A stretch of DNA of 64,000 bases from Vespa crabro (lineage: Eukaryota > Arthropoda > Insecta > Hymenoptera > Vespidae): NCBI RefSeq assembly GCF_910589235.1, contig NC_060955.1, forward strand, positions 10,746,837 through 10,810,836. Direction: 5' to 3'. A program made the position numbers and the translations under genes. The notes under the pieces were generated by a model. The model was not told the DNA's origin and did not search any database. It saw only the letters and a program-made list of their open reading frames with translations. Below are positions 49,413 through 62,640 of this stretch, piece after piece (position 1 is the first letter of the stretch; each line of letters starts with the position of its first letter).

Positions 49413-52113
49413 CAAACTATGGCGCAACTATTACTAAAGATTTCACGAAATTAACTTCGCGTATAGCGAAATTCGCGTATGTCGATTAAGTTTTTCGATA
49501 AAAATCATATGAAAACGCCTATTTAAACATAGCAAACACGATATATTCTTGTTATATTCTTTATTCTGCATCGATAGAATATAAAATCAATGAAATTAAA
49601 CGAGATATCTACTTTTCGTTTATCGACGATTCGCGTATATGAGCGAAAAATCTCATATACGAACGAAACAATGTTAAAACTTCGATTCCAATATAAAATA
49701 GATGTTTGATCTTATGAAATGCAATGTTCTGCATCGATTGGTAACATTTTTCAAACTGTGGCGCAACTATTACTAAAGATTTCACGAAATTAACTTCGCG
49801 TATAGCGAAATTCGCGTATGTCGGTTAAGTTTTTCGATAAAAATCATATGAAAACGCCTATTTAAACATAGCAAACACGTTATATTCTTGTTATATTCTT
49901 TATTCTGCATCGATAGAATATAAAATCAATGAAATTGAACGAGATTTCAACTTTTCGTTTTTCGACGATACGCGTATATGAGCGAAAAATCGTATATACG
50001 ATGCGAAACAATGTTAAAACTTTGATTCCAATATAAAATAGATGTTTGATCTTATGAAATGCAATGTTCTGCATCGATTGGTATCATTTTTCAAACTGTG
50101 GCTCAAGTATTACTAAAGATTTCACGAAATTAACTTCGCGTATGCCGATTACGTTTTTCGATAAAAATCATATGAAAACGCCTATTTAAACATAGCAAAC
50201 ACGTTATATTCTTGTTATATTCTTTATTCTGCATCGATAGAATATAAAATCAATGAAATTGAACGAGATATCTACTTTTCGTTTTTCGACGATACGCGTA
50301 TATGAGCGAAAAATCTCATATACGAACGAAACAATGTTAAAACTTCGATTCCAATATAAAATAGATGTTTGATCTTATGAAATGCAATGTTCTGCATCGA
50401 TTGGTAACATTTTTCAAACTGTGGCGCAACTATTACTAAAGATTTCACGAAATTAACTTCGCGTATAGCGAAATTCGCGTATGTCGGTTAAGTTTTTCGA
50501 TAAAAATCATATGAAAACGCCTACTTAAACATTGCAAACACGTTATATTCTTGTTATATTCTTTATTCTGCATCGATAGAATATAAAATCAATGAAATTG
50601 AACGAGATTTCAACTTTTCGTTTTTCGACGATACGCGTATATGAGCGAAAAATCGTATATACGATGCGAAACAATGTTAAAACTTTGATTCCAATATAAA
50701 ATAGATGTTTGATCTTATGAAATGCAATGTTCTGAATCGATTGGTAACATTTTTCAAACTGTGGCGCAAGTATTACTAAAGATTTCACGAAATTAACTTC
50801 GCGTATAGCGAAATTCGCGTATGTCGATTAAGTTTTTCGATAAAAATCATATGAAAACGCCTATTTAAACATAGCAAACACGTTATATTCTTGTTATATT
50901 CTTTATTCTGCATCGATAGAATATAAAATCAATGAAATTGAACGAGATATCTACTTTTCGTTTTTCGACGATATGCGTATATGAGCGAAAAATCTCATAT
51001 ACGAACGAAACAATGTTAAACCTTCAATTCCAATTTAAAATAGATGTTTGATCTTATGAAATGCAATGTTCTGCATCGATTGGTAACATTTTTCAAACTG
51101 TGGCGCAACTATTACTAAAGATTTCACGAAATTAACTTCGCGTATAGCGAAATTCGCGTATGTCGGTTAAGTTTTTCGATAAAAATCATATGAAAACGCC
51201 TATTTAAACATAGCAAACACGTTATATTCTTGTTATATTCTTTATTCTGCATCGATAGAATATAAAATCAATGAAATTGAACGTGATTTCAACTTTTCGT
51301 TTTTCGACGATACGCGTATATGAGCGAAAAATCGTATATACGATGCGAAACAATGTTAAAACTTTGATTCCAATATAAAATAGATGTTTGATCTTATGAA
51401 ATGCAATGTTCTGCATCGATTAGTATCATTTTTCAAACTGTGGCTCAAGTATTACTAAAGATTTCACGAAATTAACTTCGCGTATAGCGAAATTCGCGTA
51501 TGCCGATTACGTTTTTCGATAAAAATCATATGAAAACGCCTATTTAAACATAGTAAAAACGATATTTTCTTGTTATATTCTTTATTCTGCATCGATAGAA
51601 TATAAAATCAATGAAATTGAACGAGATTTCAACTTTTCGTTTTTCGACGATACGCGTATATGAGCGAAAAATCGTATTTACGATGCGAAACAATGTTAAA
51701 ACTTTGATTCCAATATAAAATAGATGTTTGATCTTATGAAATGCAATATTCTGCATCGATTGATATCATTTTTCAAACTGTGGCTCAAGTATTACTAAAG
51801 ATTTCACGAAATTAACTTCGCGTATAGCGAAATTCGCGTATGTCGATTAAGTTTTTCGATAAAAATCATATGAAAACGCCTATTTAAACATAGCAAACAC
51901 GTTATATTCTTGTTATATTCTTTATTCTGCATCGATAGAATATAAAATCAATGAAATTGAACGAGATTTCAACTTTTCGTTTTTCGACGATACGCGTACC
52001 TGAGCGAAAAATCGTATATACGATGCGAAACAATGTTAAAACTTTGATTCCAATATAAAATAGATGTTTGATCTTATGAAATGCAATGTTCTGCATCGAT
52101 TGGTAACATTTTT
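49413..52113. repeat. Mixed satellite units leading to the B-dominated right domain
   Basis: Eight units. Unit 50092 is only 323 bp because of a 16-bp deletion. The unit at 49413 carries CACGATATATTC, GAAATTAAACGAG and TTTATCGACGATTCG. Units from 51094 on are all 340 bp and B-type, with scattered private changes (GATTAGTATC near 51420, CGTATTTACG near 51675, CGCGTACCTGAG near 51995). No gene is seen. Confidence 0.75.
50135..50143. repeat. 16-bp deletion site in a 323-bp unit
   Basis: Only one TTCGCGTAT is left where normal units have two at 16-bp spacing. The deletion removes one repeat copy plus the AGCGAAA between the copies, and with it the TTCGC/GCGAA dyad. Confidence 0.92.
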
Positions 52114-53812
52114 CAAACTGTGGCGCAAGTATTACAAAAGATTTCACGAATTTAACTTCGCGTCTACCGAAATTCGCGTATGCCGATTACGTTTTTCGAT
52201 AAAAATCATATGAAAACTCCTATTTAAACATAGTAAAAACGTTATATTCTTGTTATATTCTTTATTCTGCATCGATAGAATGTAAAATCAATGAAATTGA
52301 ACGAGATTTCAACTTTTCGTTTTTCGACGATACGCTTATATGAGCGAAGAATCTCATATACGAACGAAACAATGTTAAAACTTCGATTCCAATATAAAAT
52401 AGATGTTTCATCTTATGAAATGCAATGTTCTGCATCGATTGGTAACATTTCTCAAACTGTGGCGCAACTATTACTAAAGATTTCACGAAATTAACTTCGC
52501 GTATAGCGAAATTCGCATATGTCGGTTAAGTTTTTCGATAAAAATCATATGAAAACGCCTATTTAAACATAGCAAACACGTTATATTCTTGTCATATTCT
52601 TTATTCTGCATCGATAGAATATAAAATCAATGAAATTGAACGAGATTTCAACTTTTCGTTTTTCGACGAAACGCGTATATGAGCGAAAAATCGTATATAC
52701 GATGCGAAACAATGTTAAAACTTTGATTCCAATATAAAATAGATGTCTGATCTTATGAAATGCAATGTTCTGAATCGATTGGTAACATTTTTCAAACTGT
52801 GGCGCAAGTATTACTAAAGATTTCACGAAATTAACTTCGCGTATAGCGAAATTCGCGAATGTCGATTAAGTTTTTCGATAAAAATCATATGAAAACGCCT
52901 ACTTAAACATAGCAAACACGTTATATTCTTGTTATATTCTTTATTCTGCATCGATAGAATATAAAATCAATGAAATTGAACGAGATTTCAACTTTTCGTT
53001 TTTCGACGATACGCGTATATGAGCGAAAAATCGTATATACGATGCGAAACAATGTTAAAACTTTGATTCCAATATAAAATAGATGTTTGATCTTATGAAA
53101 AACAATGTTCTGCATCGATTGGTAACATTTTTCAAACTGTGGCTCAAGTATTACTAAAGATTTCACGAAATTAACTTCGCGTATAGCGAAATTCGCGTAT
53201 GTCGATTAAGTTTTTCGATAAAAATCATATGAAAACGCCTATTTAAACATAGCAAACACGTTATATTCTTGTTATATTCTTTATTCTGCATCGATAGAAT
53301 ATAAAATCAATGAAATTGAACGAGATTTCAACTTTTCGTTTTTCGACGATACGCGTATCTGAGCGAAAAATCGTATATACGATGCGAAACAATGTTAAAA
53401 CTTTGATTCCAATATAAAATAGATGTTTGATCTTATGAAATGCAATGTTCTGCATCGATTGGTATCATTTTTCAAACTGTGGCTCAAGTATTACTAAAGA
53501 TTTCACGAAATTAACTTCGCGTATAGCGAAATTCGCGTATGTCGATTAAGTTTTTCGATAAAAATCATATGAAAACGCCTATTTAAACATAGCAAACACG
53601 TTATATTCTTGTTATATTCTTTATTCTGCATCGATAGAATATAAAATCAATGAAATTGAACGAGATTTCAACTTTTCGTTTTTCGACGATACGCGTATAT
53701 GAGCGAAAAATCGTATATACTATGCGAAACAATGTTAAAACTTTGATTCCAATATAAAATAGATGTTTGATCTTATGAAATGCAATGTTCTGCATCGATT
53801 GGTAACATTTTT
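52114..53812. repeat. 5-mer higher-order repeat, copy 1 (1,699 bp)
   Basis: The unit at 52114 is matched by 53813 at an offset of 1,699 bp (GAAAACTCCTATTT, GCGAAGAATCTC, GATGTTTCATC). The unit at 52793 (GCGAATGTCG, CTACTTAAAC, GAAAAACAATGTTC) is matched by 54152 at only 1,359 bp, so the second copy is one unit short. The unit at 52114 also carries CGCGTCTACCG near 52160, a private change that breaks the TTCGC/GCGAA dyad. Confidence 0.8.
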
Positions 53813-56191
53813 CAAACTGTGGCGCAAGTATTACAAAAGATTTCACGAAATTAACTTCGCGTATAGCGAAATTCGCGTATGCCGATTACGTTTTTCGATA
53901 AAAATCATATGAAAACTCCTATTTAAACATAGTAAAAACGTTATATTCTTGTTATATTCTTTATTCTGCATCGATAGAATATAAAATCAATGAAATTGAA
54001 CGAGATTTCAACTTTTCGTTTTTCGACGATACGCGTATATGAGCGAAGAATCTCATATACGAACGAAACAATGTTAAAACTTCGATTCCAATATAAAATA
54101 GATGTTTCATCTTATGAAATGCAATGTTCTGAATCGATTGGTAACATTTTTCAAACTGTGGCGCAAGTATTACTAAAGATTTCACGAAATTAACTTCGCG
54201 TATAGCGAAATTCGCGAATGTCGATTAAGTTTTTCGATAAAAATCATATGAAAACGCCTACTTAAACATAGCAAACACGTTATATTCTTGTTATATTCTT
54301 TATTCTGCATCGATAGAATATAAAATCAATGAAATTGAACGAGATTTCAACTTTTCGTTTTTCGACGATACGCGTATATGAGCGAAAAATCGTATATACG
54401 ATGCGAAACAATGTTAAAACTTTGATTCCAATATAAAATAGATGTTTGATCTTATGAAAAACATTGTTCTGCATCGATTGGTAACATTTTTCAAACTGTG
54501 GCTCAAGTGTTACTAAAGATTTCACGAAATTAACTTCGCGTATAGCGAAATTCGCGTATGCCGATTACGTTTTTCGATAAAAATCATATGAAAACGCCTA
54601 TTTAAACATAGTAAAAACGTTATTTTCTTGTTATATTCTTTATTCTTCATCGATAGAATATAAAATCAATGAAATTGAACGAGATTTCAACTTTTCGTTT
54701 TTCGACAATACGCGTATATGAGCGAAAAATCGTATATACGATGCGAAACAATGTTAAAACTTTGATTCCAATATAAAATAGATGTTTGATCTTATGAAAT
54801 GCAATGTTCTGCATCGATTGGTAACATTTTTCAAACTGTGGCGTAAGTATTACAAAAGATTTCACGAAATTAACTTCGCGTATAGCGAAATTCGCGTATG
54901 TCGATTAAGTTTTTCGAAATAAATCATATGAAAACGCCTATTTAAACATAGCAAACACGTTATATTCTTGTTATATTCTTTATTCTGCATCGATAGAATA
55001 TAAAATCAATGAAATTGAACGAGATTTCAACTTTTCGTTTTTCGACGATACGCGTATATGAGCGAAAAATCGTATATACGATGCGAAACAATGTTAAAAC
55101 TTTGATTCCAATATAAAATAGATGTTTGATCTTATGAACTGCAATGTTCTGCATCGATTGGTATCATTTTTCAAACTGTGGCTCAAGTATTACTAAAGAT
55201 TTCACGAAATTAACTTCGCGTATAGCGAAATTCGCGTATGTCGATTAAGTTTTTCGATAAAAATCATATGAAAACTCCTATTTAAACATAGTAAAAACGT
55301 TATATTCTTGTTATATTCTTTATTCTGCATCGATAGAATATAAAATCAATGAAATTGAACGAGATTTCAACTTTTCGTTTTTCGACGATACGCGTATATG
55401 AGCGAAAAATCGTATATACGATGCGAAACAATGATAAAACTTTGATTCCAATATAAAATAGATGTTTGATCTTATGAAATGCAATGTTCTGCATCGATTG
55501 GTAACATTTTTCAAACTGTGGCGCAAGTATTACAAAAGATTTCACGAATTTAACTTCGCGTATAGCGAAATTCGCGTATGTCGATTAAGTTTTTCGATAA
55601 AAATCATATGAAAACTCCTATTTAAACATAGTAAAAACGTTATATTCTTGTTATATTCTTTATTCTGCATCGATAGAATATAAAATCAATGAAATTGAAC
55701 GAGATTTCAACTTTTCGTTTTTCGACGAAACGCGTATATGAGCGAAAAATCGTATATACGATGCGAAACAATTTTAAAACTTTGATTCCAATATAAAATA
55801 GATGTTTCATCTTATGAAATGCAATGTTCTGCATCGATTGGTAACATTTTTCAAACTGTGGCTCAAGTGTTACTAAAGATTTCACGAAATTAACTTCGCG
55901 TATAGCGAAATTCGCGTATGCCGATTACGTTTTTCGATAAAAATCATATGAAAACGCCTATTTAAACATAGTAAAAACGTTATTTTCTTGTTATATTCTT
56001 TATTCTTCATCGATAGAATATAAAATCAATGAAATTGAACGAGATTTCAACTTTTCGTTTTTCGACGATACGCGTATATGAGCGAAAAATCATATATACG
56101 ATGCGAAACAATGTTAAAACTTTGATTCCAATATAAAATAGATGTTTGATCTTATGAAATGCAATGTTCTGCATCGATTGGTAACATTTTT
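53813..56191. repeat. 5-mer copy 2 (one unit lost) and following B units
   Basis: Unit 53813 is a chimera of the 52114 and 52453 types. Unit 54152 repeats 52793. Units 54492 and 55852 then form another pair 1,360 bp apart, sharing GGCTCAAGTGTTACT, GCCGATTACG, AACGTTATTTTC and CTTCATCG; these are the only CTTCATCG units in the right domain. Small private changes include TTTCGAAATAAATC near 54915, ACAATGATAAAAC near 55428 and ACAATTTTAAAAC near 55768. Confidence 0.77.
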
Positions 56192-57561
56192 CAAACTGTG
56201 GCGCAAGTATTACAAAAGATTTCACGAAATTAACTTCGCGTATAGCGAAATTCGCGTATGCCGATTACGTTTTTCGATAAAAATCATATGAAAACGCCTA
56301 TTTAAACATAGTAAAAACGTTATATTCTTGTTATATTCTTTATTCTGCATCGATAGAATATAAAATCAATGAAATTGAACGAGATTTCAACTTTTCGTTT
56401 TTCGACGATACGCGTATATGAGCGAAAAATCGTATATACGATGCGAAACAATGTTAAAACTTAGATTCCAATATAAAATAGATGTTTGGTCTTATGAAAT
56501 GCAATGTTCTGCATCGATTGGTAACATTTCTCAAACTGTGGCTCAAGTATTACTAAAGATTTCACGAAATTAACTTCGCGTATAGCGAAATTCGCGTATG
56601 TCGATTAAGTTTTTCGATAAAAATCATATGAAAACGACTATTTAAACATAGCAAACACGTTATTTTCTTGTCATATTCTTTATTCTGCATCGATAGAATA
56701 TAAAATCAATGAAATTGAACGAGATTTCAACTTTTCGTTTTTCGACGAAACGCGTATATGAGCGAAAAATCGTATTTACGATGCGAAACAATGTTAAAAC
56801 TTTGATTCCAATATAAAATAGATGTTTGATCTTATGAAATGCAATATTCTGAATCGATTGGTAACATTTTTCAAACTGTGGCGCAAGTATTACTAAAGAT
56901 TTCACGAAATTAACTTCGCGTATAGCGAAATTCGCGTATGTCGATTAAGTTTTTCGATAAAAATCATATGAAAACGCCTATTTAAACATAGCAAACACGT
57001 TATATTCTTGTTATATTCTTGTTATATTCTTTATTCTGCATCGATAGAATATAAAATCAATGAAATTGAACGAGATATCTACTTTTCGCTTTTCGACGAT
57101 ACGCGTATATGAGCGAAAAATCTCATATACGAACGAAACAATGTTAAAACTTCGATTCCAATATAAACTAGATGTTTGATCTTATGAAATGCAATGTTCT
57201 GCATCGATTGGTAACATTTTTCAAACTGTGGCGCAAGTATTACTAAAGATTTCACGAAATTAACTTCGCGTATAGCGAAATTCGCGTATGTCGATTAAGT
57301 TTTTCGATAAAAATCATATGAAAACGCCTATTTAAACATAGCAAACACGGTATATTCTTGTTATATTCTTTATTCTGCATCGATAGAATATAAAATCAAT
57401 GAAATTGAACGAGATTTCAACTTTTCGCTTTTCGACGATACGCGTATATGAGCGAAAAATCGTATATACGATGCGAAACAATGTTAAAACTTTGATTCCA
57501 ATATAAAATAGATGTTTGATCTTATGAAATGCAATGTTCTGCATCGATTGGTATCATTTTT
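56192..57561. repeat. Segment related to 62.6-64 kb (6,449 bp away)
   Basis: From about 56,489 the units 56532, 56872 and 57222 correspond to 62981, 63321 and 63671, all at 6,449 bp. Shared marks are GATGTTTGGTC, GACTATTTAAAC, CTTGTCATATTC, CGACGAAACGCG, CGTATTTACG and CAATATTCTGAATCG, followed by a 350-bp unit. Private changes here are TTTTCGCTTTTCG near 57085 and ATATAAACTAG near 57163. Confidence 0.82.
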
Positions 57562-60500
57562 CAAACTGTGGCTCAAGTATTACTAAAGATTTCACGAAAT
57601 TAACTCTGCGTATAGCGAAATTCGCGTATGTCGATTAAGTTTTTCGATAAAAATCATATGAAAACGCCTATTTAAACATAGCAAACACGGTATATTCTTG
57701 TAATATTCTTTATTCTGCATCGATAGAATATAAAATCAATGAAATTGAACGAGATTTCAACTTTTCGTTTTTCGACGATACGCGTATATGAGCGAAAAAT
57801 CGTATATACGATGCGAAACAATGTTAAAACTTTGATTCCAATATAAAATAGATGTTTGATCTTATGAAATGCAATGTTCTGCATCGATTGGTATCATTTT
57901 TCAAACTGTGGCTCAAGTATTACTAAAGATTTCACGAAATTAACTCTGCGTATAGCGAAATTCGCGTATGTCGATTAAGTTTTTCGATAAAAATCATATG
58001 AAAACGCCTATTTAAACATAGCAAACACGTTATATTCTTGTTATATTCTTTATTCTGCATCGATAGAATATAAAATCAATGAAATTGAACGAGATTTCAA
58101 CTTTTCGTTTTTCGACGATACGCGTATATGAGCGAAAAATCGTATATACGATGCGAAACAATGTTAAAACTTTGATTCCAATATAAAATAGATGTTTGAT
58201 CTTATGAAATGCAATGTTCTGCATCGATTGGTAACATTTTTCAAACTGTGGCGCAACTATTACAAAAGATTTCACGAATTTAACTTCGCGTATAGCGAAA
58301 TTCGCGTATGCCGATTAAGTTTTTCGATAAAAATCATATGAAAACACCTATTTAAACATAGCAAACACGTTATATTCTTGTTATATTCTTTATTCTGCAT
58401 CGATAGAATATAAAATCAATGAAATTGAACGAGATTTCAACTTTTCGTTTTTCGACGAAACGCGTATATGAGCGAAAAATCGTATATACGATGCGAAACA
58501 ATGTTAAAACTTTGATTCCAATATAAAATAGATGTTTGATCTTATGAAATGCAATGTTCTGAATCGATTGGTATCATTTTTCAAACTGTGGCGCAAGTAT
58601 TACTAAAGATTTCACGAAATTAACTTCGCGTATAGCGAAATTCGCGTATGTCGATTAAGTTTTTCGATAAAAATCATATGAAAACGCCTACTTAAACATA
58701 GCAAACACGTTATATTCTTGTTATATTCTTTATTCTGCATCGATAGAATATAAAATCAATGAAATTGAACGAGATTTCAACTTTTCGTTTTTCGACGATA
58801 CGCGTATATGAGCGAAAAATCGTATATACGATGCGAAACAATGTTAAAACTTAGATTCCAATATAAAATAGATGTTTGATCTTATGAAATGCAATGTTCT
58901 GCATCGATTGGTAACATTTCTCAAACTGTGGCTCAAGTATTACTAAAGATTTCACAAAATTAACTTCGCGTATAGCGAAATTCGCGTATGTCGATTAAGT
59001 TTTTCGATAAAAATCATATGAAAACGCCTGTTTAAACATAGCAAACACGTTATATTCTTGTCATATTCTTTATTCTGCATCGATAGAATATAAAATCAAT
59101 GAAATTGAACGAGATATCTACTTTTCGTTTTTCGACGATACGCGTATATGAGCGAAAAATCTCATATACGAACGAAACAATGTTAAAACTTCGATTCCAA
59201 TTTAAAATAGATGTTTGATCTTATGAAATGCAATGTTCTGCATCGATTGGTAACATTTTTCAAACTGTGGCGCAAATATTACAAAAGATTTCACGAATTT
59301 AACTTCGCGTATAGCGAAATTCGCGTATGCCGATTAAGTTTTTCGATAAAAATCATATGAAAACACCTATTTAAACATAGCAAACACGTTATATTCTTGT
59401 TATATTCTTTATTCTGCATCGATAGAATATAAAATCAATGAAATTGAACGAGATTTCAACTTTTCGTTTTTCGACGATACGCGTATATGAGCGAAAAATC
59501 TCATATACGAACGAAACAATGTTAAAACTTCGATTCCAATATAAAATAGATGTTTGATCTTATGAAATGCAATGTTCTGAATCGATTGGTAACATTTTTC
59601 AAACTGTGGCGCAAGTATTACTAAAGATTTCACGAAATTAACTTCGCGTATAGCGAAATTCGCGTATGCCGATTACGTTTTTCGATAAAAATCATATGAA
59701 AACGCCTATTTAAACATAGCAAACACGTTATATTCTTGTTATATTCTTTATTCTGCATCGATAGAATATAAAATCAATGAAATTGAACGAGATATCTACT
59801 TTTCGTTTTTCGACGATACGCGTATATGAGCGAAAAATCTCATATACGAACGAAACAATGTTAAAACTTCGATTCCAATTTAAAATAGATGTTTGATCTT
59901 ATGAAATGCAATGTTCTGCATCGATTGGTAACATTTTTCAAACTGTGGCGCAAATATTACAAAAGATTTCACGAATTTAACTTCGCGTATAGCGAAATTC
60001 GCGTATGCCGATTAAGTTTTCGATAAAAATCATATGAAAACACCTATTTAAACATAGCAAACACGTTATATTCTTGTTATATTCTTTATTCTGCATCGAT
60101 AGAATATAAAATCAATGAAATTGAACGAGATTTCAACTTTTCGTTTTTCGACGATACGCGTATATGAGCGAAAAATCGTATATACGACGCGAAACAATGT
60201 TAAAACTTTGATTACAATATAAAATAGATGTTTGATCTTTTGAAATGCAATGTTCTGCATCGATTGGTAACATTTCTCAAACTGTGGCACAAGTATTACT
60301 AAAGATTTCACGAAATTAACTTCGCGTATAGCGAAATTCGCGTATGTCGATTAAGTTTTTCGATAAAAATCATATGAAAACGCCTATTTAAACATAGCAA
60401 ACACGTTATATTCTTTTTATATTCTTTATTCTGCATCGATAGAATATAAAATCAATGAAAATGAACGAGATTTCAACTTTTCGTTTTTCGACGATACGCG

Positions 60501-62640
60501 TATATGAGCGAAAAATCGTATATACGATGCGAAACAATGTTAAAACTTTGATTCCAATTTAAAATAGATGTTTGATCTTATGAAATGCAATGTTCTGAAT
60601 CGATTGGTAACATTTTTCAAACTGTGGCGCAAGTATTACTAAAGATTTCACGAAATTAACTTCGCGTATAGCGAAATTCGCGTATGTCGGTTAAGTTTTT
60701 CGATAAAAATCATATGAAAACGCCTATTTAAACATAGCAAACACGTTATATTCTTGTTATATTCTTTATTCTGCATCGGTAGAATATAAAATCAATGAAA
60801 TTGAACGAGATTTCAACTTTTCGTTTTTCGACGATACGCGTATATGAGCGAAAAATCGTATATACGATGCGAAACAATGTTAAAACTTTGATTCCAATAT
60901 AAAATAGATGTTTGATCTTATGAAATGCAATGTTCTGCATCGATTGGTAACATTTCTCAAACTGTGGCTCAAGTATTACTAAAGATTTCACAAAATAAAC
61001 TTCGCGTATGTCGATTAAGTTTTTCGATAAAAATCATATGAAAACGCCTATTTAAACATAGCAAACACGTTATATTCTTGTTATATTCTTTATTCTGCAT
61101 CGATAGAATATAAAATCAATGAAATTGAACGAGATTTCAACTTTTCGTTTTTCGACGATACGCGTATATGAGCGAAAAATCGTATATACGACGCGAAACA
61201 ATGTTAAAACTTTGATTACAATATAAAATAGATGTTTGATCTTTTGAAATGCAATGTTCTGCATCGATTGGTAACATTTTCCAAACTGTGGCGCAAGTAT
61301 TACTAAAGATTTCACGAAATTAACTTCGCGTATAGCGAAATTCGCGTATGTCGATTAAGTTTTTCGATAAAAATCATATGAAAACGCCTATTTAAACATA
61401 GCAAACACGTTATATTCTTGTTATATTCTTTATTCTGCATCGATAGAATATAAAATCAATGAAATTGAACGAGATATCTACTTTTCGTTTTTCGACGATA
61501 CGCGTATATGAGCGAAAAATCTCATATACGAACGAAACAATGTTAAAACTTCGATTCCAATTTAAAATAGATGTTTGATCTTATGAAATGCAATGTTCTG
61601 CATCGATTGGTAACATTTTTCAAACTGTGGCGCAAATATTACAAAAGATTTCACGAATTTAACTTCGCGTATAGCGAAATTCGCGTATGCCGATTAAGTT
61701 TTTCGATAAAAATCATATGAAAACACCTATTTAAACATAGCAAACACGTTATATTCTTGTTATATTCTTTATTCTGCATCGATAGAATATAAAATCAATG
61801 AAATTGAACGAGATTTTAACTTTTCGTTTTTCGACGATACGCGTATATGAGCGAAAAATCGTATATACGATGCGAAACAATGTTAAAACTTTGATTCCAA
61901 TATAAAATAGATGTTTGATCTTATGAAATGCAATGTTCTGCATCGATTGGTAACATTTTTCAAACTGTGGCGCAAGTATTACAAAAGATTTCACGAATTT
62001 AACTTCGCGTATAGCGAAATTCGCGTTTGTCGATTAAGTTTTTCGATAAAAATCATATGAAAACGCCTATTTAAACATAGCAAACACGTTATATTCTTGT
62101 TATATTCTTTATTCTGCATCGATAGAATATAAAATCAATGAAATTGAACGAGATTTCAACTTTTCGTTTTTCGACGGTACGCGTATATGAGCGAAAAATC
62201 GTATATACGATGCGAAACAATGTTAAAACTTTGATTCCAATATAAAATAGATGTTTGATCTTATGAAATGCAATGTTCTGAATCGATTGGTAACATTTTT
62301 CAAACTGTGGCGCAAGTATTACTAAAGATTTCACGAAATTAACTTCGCGTATAGCGAAATTCGCGTATGTCGATTAAGTTTTTCGATAAAAATCATATGA
62401 AATCGCCTATTTAAACATAGCAAACACGTTATATTCTTGTTATATTCTTTATTCTGCATCGGTAGAATATAAAATCAATGAAATTGAACGAGATTACAAC
62501 TTTTCGTTTTTCGACGATACGCGTAAATGAGCGAAAAATCGTATATACGACGCGAAACAATGTTAAAACATTGATTCCAATATAAAATAGATGTTTGATC
62601 TTATGAAATGCAATGTTCTGCTTCGATTGGTATCATTTTT
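57562..62640. repeat. B-dominated satellite with small local duplications
   Basis: Units 57222 and 57562 are neighbours sharing CACGGTATATTC near 57346/57686 and followed by TAACTCTGCG near 57601/57941. Units preceding 59261, 59939 and 61621 share AATTTAAAATAG, and those starts share GCGCAAATATTACAAAAG; they are followed by AAACACCTATTT. Units 59939 and 60958 both contain TACGACGCG, GATTACAATA and GATCTTTTGAAATG. Unit 60958 is 324 bp because of a 16-bp deletion. No gene or foreign element is seen. Confidence 0.78.
61001..61009. repeat. Independent 16-bp deletion site in a 324-bp unit
   Basis: The same collapse of the TTCGCGTAT pair to a single copy is seen, but on a B-type background (preceded by ACAAAATAAAC), whereas the one at 50,135 is in an A2 unit, so the two look independent. 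Confidence 0.9.

Noticed and set aside
52291..52494. Two plus-strand open frames of 67 codons (52,291-52,494 and 53,990-54,193)
   Set aside because: Both lie in the duplicated 52114/53813 units and overlap the minus-strand shadow frames. They are open only because of the GCGAAGAATC and TTTCATC variants. No coding signal.
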